DNA of 64,000 nucleotides, taken from positions 1 to 64,000 of the forward strand of contig NZ_JOEY01000024.1 of NCBI RefSeq assembly GCF_000718165.1, read 5' to 3'. This stretch comes from Streptomyces fulvoviolaceus (GTDB lineage: Bacteria > Actinomycetota > Actinomycetes > Streptomycetales > Streptomycetaceae). This document shows, in pieces, positions 17,862 to 26,167 of this stretch. Position numbers and translations under genes: made by a program. Position 1 is the first letter of the stretch. Every line of letters begins with the position of its first letter. Under the pieces are notes generated by a model. That model made no database searches. It had not been told where the DNA came from and saw only the letters and a program-made list of their open reading frames with translations.

Positions 17862-17930
17862 GGGGCGCGGGGCTGTCTCGATTTGCGGCTCCGCCGCGTG
17901 GGCGCGACCAGCCACAACGGACCCGCAGAC
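17862..17930. repeat. dispersed intergenic repeat, copy 1 (with hairpin insert)
   Basis: It begins GGGGCGCGGGG and ends GCGCGACCAGCCACAACGG plus ACCCGC. These two blocks also occur at about 37953 and 60175. In this copy the blocks are separated by extra sequence holding a GCGGCTCCGCCGC hairpin. It starts just after the mtnK stop. Similar elements are common between genes in Streptomyces (recalled, not searched). Confidence 0.65.
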
Positions 17931-17970
17931 GGCCTCTGCCGAACCCCCGTCTCGGATGCCGAACAGCACC

Positions 17971-17999
17971 TTGACCATGTCCAGTCACCCTGCTTGCAT
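17971..17999 (+). promoter_or_regulatory. candidate promoter of the ssu leader/operon
   Basis: TTGACC (17971-17976), a 17-base spacer and TTGCAT (17994-17999) form a housekeeping-type promoter. The leader ATG begins six bases after the -10, so the transcript would start at or very near the leader's start codon. Confidence 0.5.
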
Positions 18000-18005
18000 C
18001 ACCGC

Positions 18006-18086
18006 ATGCCGCGTCAGTCTCTGACAACCCGCCGCTGCGTGGACCTCGTCCGCACCGCAGCCGCACTCTGTCGCGCCGGCCGCTAA
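18006..18086 (+). CDS. small Cys-containing leader peptide before ssuBAC
   Basis: A 26-residue frame beginning MPRQSLTTRRCVDLVR and ending ALCRAGR. The RRxxDLxRxxxALCR pattern with two Cys is typical of short leader peptides in front of actinobacterial sulfur-assimilation operons. It stops 37 bases before the ATPase gene of a sulfonate-type transporter. No ribosome site precedes it, but the six-base distance from a -10 hexamer suggests leaderless translation. Its likely role is to sense cysteine supply through ribosome stalling. Confidence 0.65.
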   Translation: MPRQSLTTRRCVDLVRTAAALCRAGR

Positions 18087-18123
18087 CAACGCAGCCCATC
18101 CCGCGCAACCGTCGGAGACATCC

Positions 18124-18867
18124 GTGCCCGCAACCGTGTCGTTGCGGGGCGTCAGCCGTACCTTCGGGCAACGCCCCGTACTGACCTCCATAGATCTGCA
18201 TGTCGAAGCCGGCGAGACCGTCGCCGTTCTCGGCCCGTCCGGCTCGGGCAAATCCACCCTGCTACGCCTCGTCGCAGGCCTGGACACCCCCACCGAGGGC
18301 ACTGTGAGCCTCGACGGCAGCCCCGCCCTCGTCTTCCAGGACCCCCGCCTGATGTCCTGGCGCAGCCTCGCCTCGAACGTGGCCTTCGGCCTGCCCAAGG
18401 GCACCCCGCGCGCAGTCCGTGCCCGCGAGGTGAAGCGCTGGCTGGACATCGTGGGCCTCGACGGCTTCGAACGCCACCGCCCCAGCGAGGTCTCCGGCGG
18501 CATGGCCGGGCGCACCGCACTCGCAAGGGCTTTGGTGCGGCAGCCCGGCGTCCTTCTCCTCGACGAGCCGTTCGCCGCCCTGGACGCACTCACCCGGCTG
18601 CGGATGCAGGACCTTCTCGACGAGGTGCAGCGCGCCGCGGGCACCACCGTCCTCCTCGTCACCCACGACATCGACGAGGCACTCCAACTCGCCGATCGCA
18701 TCGTCGTGTTGGGGACAGGCCCCGCCGCCACCATCACCGCCACCGTCGAGGTCCCGACGCCCCGCCCGCGAGCCCGCGACGACCTCGATCTCCTCCCGCT
18801 GCGAGCCGACCTGCTCCGCCGCCTCGGCGTCGGCCGCAGCGCCTCAGACAAGGAACCCCTCCGATGA
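18124..18867 (+). CDS. ssuB: sulfonate/nitrate/taurine-type ABC transporter ATP-binding protein
   Basis: A 247-residue single-domain ATPase with Walker A GPSGSGKST (residues 37-45), a variant signature VSGGMAGR, Walker B VLLLDEPFAALD and the LVTHDIDEALQLADRI switch region of SsuB/TauB proteins. The GTG at 18124 follows GGAG. Its stop overlaps the ssuA start (ATGA). It drives uptake of an organosulfur compound, probably aliphatic sulfonates; the Cys leader upstream supports a sulfur role. Confidence 0.85.
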   Translation: MPATVSLRGVSRTFGQRPVLTSIDLHVEAGETVAVLGPSGSGKSTLLRLVAGLDTPTEGTVSLDGSPALVFQDPRLMSWRSLASNVAFGLPKGTPRAVRAREVKRWLDIVGLDGFERHRPSEVSGGMAGRTALARALVRQPGVLLLDEPFAALDALTRLRMQDLLDEVQRAAGTTVLLVTHDIDEALQLADRIVVLGTGPAATITATVEVPTPRPRARDDLDLLPLRADLLRRLGVGRSASDKEPLR

Positions 18868-19880
18868 AGTTCGCCGTGAGAGCCGTAAGAAGCGCCGCCC
18901 TCCTCGCCACCGCCACCCTCCTGCTGGGCGCCTGCGCCGAGGGCGAGGACTCCTCCGGACGGCCGGCGGCTGCCGAGAAGGAGACCGCCCAAGTCCGCCT
19001 GGACTGGGCCTACTACAACCCGCAGAGCCTGGTCCTGAAGGAGAAGGGTTGGCTCGACGACGCGCTGAAGGCCAAGGGCGCCAAGGCCACCTGGACCCAG
19101 TCCCTCGGCAGCAACAAGGCCAACGAGAACCTCCGCGCCGAGGTCGTCGACTTCGGCTCCACCGCCGGTACGCCCGCCCTGCTGGCCCGCGCCAACGGCA
19201 CCCCGCTCAAGACGGTCGACGTCTTCAGCCGGCCGGAGTGGTCGTCCCTGGTCGTCGCCAAGGGCTCGAAGATCGACTCCGTCGACGACCTCAAGGGCAG
19301 GAAGATCGCTGCCACCAAGGGCACCGACCCCTACTTCTTCCTCCTCCAGGCCCTCGAGACCAAGGGCCTCACCGCGAAGGACGTCACCGTCGTCAACCTC
19401 CAGCACGCCGACGGCAAGACGGCACTGGAACGCGGCCAGGTCGACGCCTGGGCGGGCCTGGACCCGTACCTCTCGCAGAGCCAGATCGACAACGGCTCCA
19501 AGCTGATCTACCGCAACCTCGACTTCAACTCGTACGGGTTCCTCAACGTCTCCGAGACGTTCCTCGCCGAGCACGCCGACCTGGTCCAGATCGTCGTAGA
19601 CCAGTACGAGCGGGCCCGCACCTGGATCGAGAAGCACCCCGAAGAGACACAGCGGATCCTCGCGGCCGCGGCGAAGATCGAACCGGCCGTGGCGAAGCAG
19701 CAGTTGGCCGAGCGCACGCACTTCGACATCTCACCGGTCCCCGGCGCCGCCCAGAGGAAGGTCCTGGAACGCATCGCCCCGCTCCTGGTCGCCGACAACC
19801 TCGTCGCCGACGAGAAGGACGTCGACGAGGCCCTGAAGACGCTGTACGCACCGCAGTTCGCCGAGAAGGCGAGCAAGTGA
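18864..19880 (+). CDS. ssuA: aliphatic sulfonate-binding lipoprotein
   Basis: The 338-residue protein has a lipoprotein signal ending LLLGAC and an SsuA/TauA-like binding domain (DWAYYNPQSLVLKEKGWL, EVVDFGSTAGTPALLARANG, GRKIAATKGTDPYFFL). The ATG at 18864 overlaps the ssuB stop, and its own end overlaps the ssuC start. It captures the substrate outside the membrane. The exact sulfonate cannot be read from the sequence. Confidence 0.85.
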   Translation: MKFAVRAVRSAALLATATLLLGACAEGEDSSGRPAAAEKETAQVRLDWAYYNPQSLVLKEKGWLDDALKAKGAKATWTQSLGSNKANENLRAEVVDFGSTAGTPALLARANGTPLKTVDVFSRPEWSSLVVAKGSKIDSVDDLKGRKIAATKGTDPYFFLLQALETKGLTAKDVTVVNLQHADGKTALERGQVDAWAGLDPYLSQSQIDNGSKLIYRNLDFNSYGFLNVSETFLAEHADLVQIVVDQYERARTWIEKHPEETQRILAAAAKIEPAVAKQQLAERTHFDISPVPGAAQRKVLERIAPLLVADNLVADEKDVDEALKTLYAPQFAEKASK

Positions 19881-20632
19881 AACGAGCGGCACTCCGGACG
19901 GCGGCCGGGCTGATCCTCCCGGCCGCCCTCCTGCTCGCGTGGCAGCTGGCGGCGACGTCGGGGACGTACACTCGCAGCCAACTCCCGCCCCCGTCGGCGG
20001 TGTTGGACGCGGCCCGCGCCCTGTTCTCCCGCGGCGAGCTCATGCACCACATCGCGATCAGCCTGCAGCGCGTCCTGATCGGCTTCGCGATCGGCGCCTC
20101 GCTGGGCCTACTGCTCGGCGGCGTGGTGGGCCTGTCCCGCACGACGAAGGCGATCCTGGCCCCCACCGTCCAGGCCCTGCGGGCGGTCCCGTCCCTGGCC
20201 TGGGTCCCGCTCCTGCTCCTCTGGCTGGGCATCGGCGAGACCCCGAAGATCACCCTGGTGGCGATCGGCGCGTTCTTCCCGGTCTACACGACCGTCTCCT
20301 CGGGCCTCGACCACGTCGACCCCCGTCTGCGCGAACTCGGCCACGCCTACGGCAGACGCGGCCCCGCCCTCCTCGCCGAGGTCCTCGTCCCGGCCTCCGC
20401 CCCGGCCGTGATCTCCGGCCTGCGCCTCGGCCTCGCCCAGGGCTGGCTCTTCCTGGTCGCGGCCGAACTCATCGCCTCCTCCATGGGGTTGGGCTTCCTG
20501 CTCATCGACAGCGAGAACACCGGCCGTACGGACATCCTGCTGCTGGCCATCGTCCTGCTGGCCCTGCTGGGGAAGGCGAGCGACGCGGTGCTGGGCGTGG
20601 CGGAGCGTCAGGTCGTACGACGCTGGAGCTGA
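19877..20632 (+). CDS. ssuC: sulfonate-type ABC transporter permease
   Basis: A 251-residue permease of the BPD_transp_1 family with about six hydrophobic helices and the ATPase-contacting element ELGHAYGRRGPALLAEVLVP followed by ISGLRLGLAQGW. The GTG at 19877 overlaps the ssuA stop (GTGA), so the three genes are translationally chained. The operon ends at a strong hairpin at 20651-20688. Confidence 0.87.
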   Translation: MKRAALRTAAGLILPAALLLAWQLAATSGTYTRSQLPPPSAVLDAARALFSRGELMHHIAISLQRVLIGFAIGASLGLLLGGVVGLSRTTKAILAPTVQALRAVPSLAWVPLLLLWLGIGETPKITLVAIGAFFPVYTTVSSGLDHVDPRLRELGHAYGRRGPALLAEVLVPASAPAVISGLRLGLAQGWLFLVAAELIASSMGLGFLLIDSENTGRTDILLLAIVLLALLGKASDAVLGVAERQVVRRWS

Positions 20633-20650
20633 GCGCTGACGGGAGCACGC

Positions 20651-20688
20651 GAAAGGGGCGGCTCCATCGGCGTGGAGCCGCCCCTTTC
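20651..20688. terminator. bidirectional terminator ssuC/glpD
   Basis: A perfect 16-bp stem (GAAAGGGGCGGCTCCA and its complement) with a six-base loop lies between the convergent ssuC and glpD genes. A-run and T-run at the stem ends make it usable in both directions. Confidence 0.85.
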
Positions 20689-20700
20689 CCGTCGTACCGC

Positions 20701-22317
20701 CTACTTCTTGTCGAGCAGGTCCTGGACCTTCGCACGGACCTCGTCCGTGGCCAGGCCCCGGATCGTGAGCGTCGTACGGCGGCGCAGCACGTCGTCCTGC
20801 GTCTCGGCCCACTCGTTGTCCCGGGCGTAGACGACCTGCGCCCAGATCTCCGGCGCGTCCGGGTGCACGCGCTGGGCCAGCTCCGGGTTCTCGTTCGCCA
20901 GACGCGCGATGTCGAAGGCCAGCGAACCGTAGTGCGTGGCAAGGTGCCTGGCCGTGTCGGCCGCCATCCGCGGACCCGGCGCAGGGTGGTCGACGAGCAG
21001 CCGGTGCGCGACCGCGCGCGGGTTCGCGACACCCGGCAGCGGCAGCTTCTTCGGCAGGGACGAGACGGGCTCGTAGTCGTCACCCAGCGGAGCGCCCGGC
21101 AGCGCCTCCAGCTTCTGCATGACCGTACGGCCGATGTGGCGGAAGGTCGTCCACTTGCCGCCCGCGACGGACAGCATGCCGCCACGGCCTTCCGTGACCA
21201 CGGTCTCGCGCTTGGCCTTCGCCGTGCTGCCGGGGCCACCCGGCAGCACGCGCAGACCCGCGAACGAGTACGTGATCAGGTCACGGGACAGCTGCTGGTC
21301 GCGGATGGAGAACGCGGCCTCGTCGAGTATCTGGGCCGTGTCCTTCTCGGTGACCGTGACGTCCGCCGGGTCGCCCTCGAACTCCTCGTCGGTCGTGCCG
21401 AGCAGGAGCATGTCCTCCCAGGGGAGGGCGAAGGTGATGCGGTACTTGTCGATGGGGGTCGCGAGCGCGGCCTTCCACGGCGAGGTCCGCTTCAGGACCA
21501 GGTGCGCGCCCTTGGACAGGCGGATGGACGGAGCCGCGTTCGGGTCCTCCAGCTTGCGCAGGTGGTCGACCCAGGGGCCGGTCGCGTTGAGCACCAGACG
21601 GGCGTTGACGCCGAACTCGTCACCGGACTGACGGTCGCGCAGATCCGCGCCCGTCACCCGGCCCTTGGTGAACCGCAGACCGGTCACCTCGGCGTGGTTC
21701 AGGACGACCGCACCCGCCTCGACGGCCGCGCGGACCGTCATCAGCGCCATACGGGCGTCGTTCATCTGGTCGTCGCCGTACACGGCGACGGCCTTGAGGT
21801 TGTCGGTGCGCAGCTCGGGCACGTCCTGTGCGGCCTTCGACGGCGAGAGCAGGTGCCCGACACCGTCACCGAAGGCCGACAGGGCGGAGTAGGCGAAGAC
21901 GCCCGCCCCGAGCTTCGCCGCGCCGTGCGGCCCGCCCTTGTACACGGGGAGGTAGAACGTGAGCGGGTTCGCCAGGTGGGGAGCCACCTGACGAGAGACC
22001 GCACGGCGCTCGAAGTGGTTCTCCGCCACCAGCTTCACCGCGCCGGTCTGCAGGTAGCGCAGACCGCCGTGGAGAAGCTTGGAGGAGGCGGAAGAGGTGG
22101 CGCCGGCGAAGTCGCCGGCGTCGACCAGGGCCACCCGCAGGCCGGACTGCGCGGCGTGCCAGGCGGTGGAGATGCCCAGGATGCCGCCGCCGATGACGAG
22201 AAGGTCGTACGACGCCTTGGAGAGCTGCTCCCGGGTCTCGGCGCGGCTCGGGTTGGAGCCGGAGGCCGGGCGCGTACCCAGGGCAGGCACGGACTGCAGG
22301 GTGGACTGACTGGTCAT
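20701..22317 (-). CDS. glpD: glycerol-3-phosphate dehydrogenase (FAD)
   Basis: The 538-residue membrane-associated flavoenzyme oxidises sn-glycerol 3-phosphate to dihydroxyacetone phosphate and feeds electrons to menaquinone. The FAD-binding DLLVIGGGILGISTAWHA segment lies at about residues 38-55, followed by SSKLLHGGLRYLQ, a GlpD hallmark. The ATG at 22317 lies ten bases after the glpK stop with only a distant GGAG, so translation may be coupled. It is last in glpF-glpK-glpD. Confidence 0.95.
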   Translation of the reverse strand: MTSQSTLQSVPALGTRPASGSNPSRAETREQLSKASYDLLVIGGGILGISTAWHAAQSGLRVALVDAGDFAGATSSASSKLLHGGLRYLQTGAVKLVAENHFERRAVSRQVAPHLANPLTFYLPVYKGGPHGAAKLGAGVFAYSALSAFGDGVGHLLSPSKAAQDVPELRTDNLKAVAVYGDDQMNDARMALMTVRAAVEAGAVVLNHAEVTGLRFTKGRVTGADLRDRQSGDEFGVNARLVLNATGPWVDHLRKLEDPNAAPSIRLSKGAHLVLKRTSPWKAALATPIDKYRITFALPWEDMLLLGTTDEEFEGDPADVTVTEKDTAQILDEAAFSIRDQQLSRDLITYSFAGLRVLPGGPGSTAKAKRETVVTEGRGGMLSVAGGKWTTFRHIGRTVMQKLEALPGAPLGDDYEPVSSLPKKLPLPGVANPRAVAHRLLVDHPAPGPRMAADTARHLATHYGSLAFDIARLANENPELAQRVHPDAPEIWAQVVYARDNEWAETQDDVLRRRTTLTIRGLATDEVRAKVQDLLDKK

Positions 22318-22326
22318 GTGGGGTTC

Positions 22327-23874
22327 TTACTCCTCGACAGAACTGTCTTCGAGCCAGCCCATGGACCGCTCCACGGCCTTGAGCCAGCTCTTGTACTCAC
22401 GGTCGCGGGCATCCGCGTCCATGCGGGGGGTCCACTCGGCGGCCCGGCGCCAGTTGGCACGCAGGTCGTCGGTGCTGGTCCAGAAGCCGACGGCGAGACC
22501 GGCGGCGTAGGCGGCGCCGAGGCAGGTCGTCTCGGCGACCATCGGGCGCACCACGGGGGCGTCCAGGAAGTCCGAGAGGGTCTGCATCAGCAGGTTGTTG
22601 GAGGTCATGCCGCCGTCGACCTTGAGGGCCGCGAGCTCGACGCCCGAGTCCTTGGTCATGGCGTCCGTGATCTCACGGGTCTGCCAGGCGGTGGCCTCCA
22701 GGACGGCACGCGCGAGGTGCGCCTTGGTGACGTACCGGGTCAGACCGGCGATCACGCCGCGGGCGTCGGAGCGCCAGTACGGGGCGAACAGACCGGAGAA
22801 GGCCGGCACGAAGTAGGCGCCGCCGTTGTCCTCGACGGAGAGCGCGAGGGTCTCGATCTCGGCGGCCGTGGAGATCAGGCCCATCTGGTCGCGCATCCAC
22901 TGCACCAGCGAACCGGTGACGGCGATCGAGCCCTCGAGGGCGTAGACCGGCTTGTCGTCGCCGATGCGGTAGCCGACCGTGGTCAGCAGCCCGGAGTACG
23001 AGTTGATGATCTTCTCGCCGGTGTTCATGAGCATGAACGTGCCGGTGCCGTACGTCGACTTGGCCTCGCCCTCGGCGAAACAGGTCTGGCCGAACAGGGC
23101 CGCCTGCTGGTCGCCGAGCGCGGACGCGACCGGGATGCCGCCGAGCAGCTCGCCCAGCTTGCCGCCGGTGACCTCGCCGTAGACCTCGGCGGAGGAGCGG
23201 ATCTCGGGCAGCATGTTCAGCGGGACGCCGATGGACTCGGCGATCTTCTCGTCCCACTCCAGCGTGTGCAGGTTCATCAGCATGGTGCGCGAGGCGTTGG
23301 TGACGTCGGTGTAGTGCTTGCCGCCGTTGACACCGCCCGTCAGGTTCCAGATGACCCAGCTGTCCATGGTGCCGAAGAGGATGTCGCCGGCCTCGGCGCG
23401 CTCGCGCAGGCCCTCGACGTTGTCAAGGAGCCAGCGGGCCTTCGGACCGGCGAAGTACGACGCCAGCGGCAGGCCCGTCTCACGGCGGAAGCGGTCCTGG
23501 CCGACGTTGCGGCCGAGCTCCTTGCACAGGGAGTCGGTGCGGGTGTCCTGCCAGACGATGGCGTTGTGGACGGGCTCACCCGTGTTCTTGTCCCAGAGCA
23601 GCGTGGTCTCGCGCTGGTTGGTGATGCCGATGGCCTTGATGTCGTCGCGGGTGATGCCGGCCTTCGAGATGGCCCCGGCGACGACCTCCTCGACGTTGGT
23701 CCAGATCTCGGTGGCGTTGTGCTCGACCCAGCCCGGCTTCGGGAAGATCTGCTCGTGCTCCTTCTGGTCGACCGAGACGATCCGGCCGTCCTTGTCGAAG
23801 ACGATGCAGCGGCTGGAGGTGGTGCCCTGGTCGATTGCCGCGATGAACGGGCCGGCGGTGTGGGCGTCGGTCAC
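22327..23874 (-). CDS. glpK: glycerol kinase
   Basis: The 515-residue FGGY-family kinase phosphorylates glycerol with ATP. It shows the N-terminal [15 protein letters not shown] phosphate loop, [14 protein letters not shown], and [14 protein letters not shown] of the C-terminal ATPase lobe. The GTG start at 23874 follows AGGAG. It lies between the glycerol channel and dehydrogenase genes in the classic glycerol operon. Confidence 0.96.
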   Translation of the reverse strand: MTDAHTAGPFIAAIDQGTTSSRCIVFDKDGRIVSVDQKEHEQIFPKPGWVEHNATEIWTNVEEVVAGAISKAGITRDDIKAIGITNQRETTLLWDKNTGEPVHNAIVWQDTRTDSLCKELGRNVGQDRFRRETGLPLASYFAGPKARWLLDNVEGLRERAEAGDILFGTMDSWVIWNLTGGVNGGKHYTDVTNASRTMLMNLHTLEWDEKIAESIGVPLNMLPEIRSSAEVYGEVTGGKLGELLGGIPVASALGDQQAALFGQTCFAEGEAKSTYGTGTFMLMNTGEKIINSYSGLLTTVGYRIGDDKPVYALEGSIAVTGSLVQWMRDQMGLISTAAEIETLALSVEDNGGAYFVPAFSGLFAPYWRSDARGVIAGLTRYVTKAHLARAVLEATAWQTREITDAMTKDSGVELAALKVDGGMTSNNLLMQTLSDFLDAPVVRPMVAETTCLGAAYAAGLAVGFWTSTDDLRANWRRAAEWTPRMDADARDREYKSWLKAVERSMGWLEDSSVEE

Positions 23875-23949
23875 TGTGTGCTCCTGAGGGGTTCCGTGGT
23901 CATGGGGACTGCTTCTACTGCTGCTGCTTAATTGCTTTGAAGGATGGTT

Positions 23950-24744
23950 CTAAGCAAAAGCGACGTTGTAGATGCCTGCAGCGATCGCGCCGCCGATCAG
24001 CGGACCGACGACCGGGATCCAGGCGTAGCCCCAGTCGGAACCGCCCTTGTTGGGCAGGGGCAGGAGGGCGTGCACGATGCGCGGACCGAGGTCACGGGCC
24101 GGGTTGATCGCGTAGCCGGTCGGGCCGCCGAGGGAGAGACCGATCGAGACGACCACGAACGCGGTGATCAGGGCGCCCAGGGTGCCGAGGCCGTCGCCGT
24201 TGGCGTTCAGGCCCTGCGTGAGGATGGCGAGGATCAGCACGACGGTGCCGATGATCTCCGTGGCGAGGTTCTGCCACACGACCGGGACCTCGGGACCGGT
24301 GGAGAAGATGCCGAGGACGGGGCCCGCACCCTTCTCCTGGGCCTCGACTGCCTTGGCCTTGGTGGCCTGCGCGCCCGGACCGCCGACGATCTCCCGGTCG
24401 GTGAGGTGGGCGTGGAACTGGCCGTAGTACGCGACCCAGACCAGCGCCGCACCGATCATGGCGCCGAGGATCTGTCCGGCCCAGTAGATCGGAACGTTGT
24501 CCCAGCCGCCGTCCTTGATGGCGAGTGCGAGCGTCACGGCCGGGTTCAGGTGGGCGCCGGAGAGCGGTGCCGAGATGTACACGGCCGTCATGACGGCGAA
24601 ACCCCACCCGAAGGCGATGGCGAGCCAGCCGGCGTTGCGGGCCTTGGAGGCCTTCAGCGTGACGGCGGCGCACACGCCACCGCCGAGCAGGATGAGTATG
24701 GCGGTACCGATGGTCTCGCCGATGAAGATGTCGGAGCTGGACAC
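23950..24744 (-). CDS. glpF: glycerol uptake facilitator (aquaporin family)
   Basis: The 264-residue MIP-family channel has six hydrophobic helices and both pore motifs, GAHLNPAVT and [12 protein letters not shown]; the Asp after the second NPAR is typical of glycerol channels rather than water channels. The GTG at 24744 follows AGGAG. It is first in the minus-strand glycerol operon, with a likely GylR operator about 130 bases upstream. Confidence 0.95.
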   Translation of the reverse strand: MSSSDIFIGETIGTAILILLGGGVCAAVTLKASKARNAGWLAIAFGWGFAVMTAVYISAPLSGAHLNPAVTLALAIKDGGWDNVPIYWAGQILGAMIGAALVWVAYYGQFHAHLTDREIVGGPGAQATKAKAVEAQEKGAGPVLGIFSTGPEVPVVWQNLATEIIGTVVLILAILTQGLNANGDGLGTLGALITAFVVVSIGLSLGGPTGYAINPARDLGPRIVHALLPLPNKGGSDWGYAWIPVVGPLIGGAIAAGIYNVAFA

Positions 24745-24873
24745 CCGCGACTCCTTTGTCCTTCGTCCAGGGGACCGAACCCCGGGTCCCTCCGGAGGTT
24801 CGAGCTGCCCTCGGGGTGAGAGCGATGCCGGCCCTTGGCGTTGTCACACTCTAGCGCGTATTGCCGGTAGGTG

Positions 24874-24888
24874 TTCGACAATGCCGAC
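24874..24888. promoter_or_regulatory. candidate GylR operator upstream of glpF
   Basis: TTCGACAATGCCGAC nearly repeats, in opposite orientation, the palindrome upstream of gylR at 25939-25953. The shared core fits TTCGRCAWTGYCGAA. The flanking GTG on the left and CG on the right are also shared. The rest of 24745-25110 holds an AT-rich patch (about 24940-24970) and the gylR terminator. Confidence 0.6.
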
Positions 24889-25055
24889 CGATGGACGCGA
24901 GTCTTGCTCCGGCGTTACGTGCACGTCAAGAGTGCTGTTATCGAAAACACGATCGTTATTGATTGCTGTGAGCTATCGATCTTGAAGTGCGGCACGCACG
25001 GCTCCGAGGCGGGCACAGTGCGTACCGATCGGGGGGTTTGGGCCGTTGTGTCAGG

Positions 25056-25105
25056 GTACGACTGAGGGCCGAAACGTCCACCGACGTCCCGGCCCTCTCT
25101 CGTAC
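25056..25105. terminator. hairpin terminator after gylR
   Basis: GTACG-ACT-GAGGGCCG (25056-25071) pairs with CGGCCCTC-TCT-CGTAC (25090-25105), leaving a symmetrical three-base internal bulge; the loop contains a small ACGT/ACGT pairing. It follows the gylR stop by a few bases on the minus strand. Confidence 0.6.
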
Positions 25106-25110
25106 GTCGC

Positions 25111-25884
25111 TCAGAACCGCCCGGCGCCCAGGTCCCGGGAGACCGCACGGGCACAGTCCCGTACCGCCGCGATCAGCTCGGGGCGCAGCGCGTCCTTCTC
25201 GTCGTCCCGGCACAGCCGCTCCACGGCGCCGGTGATGCCGACCGCACCGACCGGCATGCGACGCCGGTCGTGGATGGGCGCCGCGATCGAGGCGACGCCC
25301 TCCCAGGTCTCCTCGACGTCCGCCGCGTACCCACGCGCGCGCGTGATGTCGAGGATCTGCTCGAACTCGTCGAGATCGCAGACGGTCCGGTCCGTGAACG
25401 ACTTGCGGTCGCTCTCCAGCGCCTCGCTGTGCGCGACCGGGTCGTACGCCGACAGGACCTTGCCCAGGGCTGTGCAGTGCAGGGGCTGCATGGCCCCGAT
25501 CTCCAGCACCTGCCGGCTGTCGTCCGGCCGGAAGACGTGGTGCACGATCAGCACGCCCTGCTGGTGCAGCACGCCCAGATGGACGCTCTCGCCGCTGGAA
25601 CGGGCCAGGTCGTCCGTCCACACCAGGGCGCGTGCCCGCAGCTCGTGCACGTCGAGATAGGTGGTGCCCAGGCGCAGCAGCTCGGCGCCCAGTTGGTAGC
25701 GCCCGGAGGCGTCGTCCTGCTCGACGAAGCCCTCCTGCTGGAGGGTGCGCAGGATGCCGTGGGCCGTGCCCTTGGCCAGTCCGAGTGACGAGGCGATGTC
25801 CGAGAGGCCGAGCCGCCGCTCGCCGCCCGCGAGCAGGCGCAGCATCGCGGCCGCCCGTTCGAGCGACTGGATGTTCCGTGCCAT
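25111..25884 (-). CDS. gylR: IclR-family glycerol operon regulator
   Basis: The 257-residue protein has an IclR winged helix-turn-helix at about residues 5-65 (LSDIASSLGLAKGTAHGILRTLQQEGFV) and a C-terminal effector domain (about 75-250) with GAMQPLHCTALGKVL and GVASIAAPIHDRR. The size and position between metH and glpF match GylR, the glycerol 3-phosphate-responsive repressor of Streptomyces glycerol genes. ATG 25884 is used; upstream frame extension to 26604 crosses metH and is not credible. It probably represses itself and glpFKD through the repeated palindromes. Confidence 0.92.
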   Translation of the reverse strand: MARNIQSLERAAAMLRLLAGGERRLGLSDIASSLGLAKGTAHGILRTLQQEGFVEQDDASGRYQLGAELLRLGTTYLDVHELRARALVWTDDLARSSGESVHLGVLHQQGVLIVHHVFRPDDSRQVLEIGAMQPLHCTALGKVLSAYDPVAHSEALESDRKSFTDRTVCDLDEFEQILDITRARGYAADVEETWEGVASIAAPIHDRRRMPVGAVGITGAVERLCRDDEKDALRPELIAAVRDCARAVSRDLGAGRF

Positions 25885-25938
25885 CGCCGTACTGCCTCCG
25901 TCCCCTTCGACCGTCGACGCGCGACGTCGCTGCCGCCG

Positions 25939-25953
25939 TTCGGCAATGTCGAA
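25939..25953. promoter_or_regulatory. candidate GylR operator upstream of gylR
   Basis: TTCGGCAATGTCGAA is a palindrome (six of seven arm positions) 55 bases before the gylR start. A near copy lies upstream of glpF. A further shared 11-base element, TCGGTCGGCAT at 25987-25997, matches the complement of 24882-24892. Confidence 0.65.
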
Positions 25954-26167
25954 CACTACCCGTCCCTGCCGACCTCCCGCTAATGGTCGGTCGGCATCTG
26001 TTGCGTCACCTGTATCCCGTCGGTGACCTGCCCGCCATCCTCGTCCGGCCCGTGGACGTCCTGACCATCGGGCGCCGACCCCGCTACTCTGGCGAGGTGC
26101 GCCCACCGCGGAGAGTTCCACGGGCCACGCAAAGCCGACAGCCGTCGCATCCAAGGGAGCCCCTTTC

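Noticed and set aside
19939..23931. Plus-strand open frame of 1330 codons across ssuC, glpD and glpK
   Set aside because: It crosses convergent genes with clear families and reads as low-complexity Arg/Gly/Val-rich sequence.
25885..26167. Cobalamin or SAM riboswitch before metH
   Set aside because: I found no B12-box or SAM-riboswitch core and no terminator hairpin in the 283-base gap.
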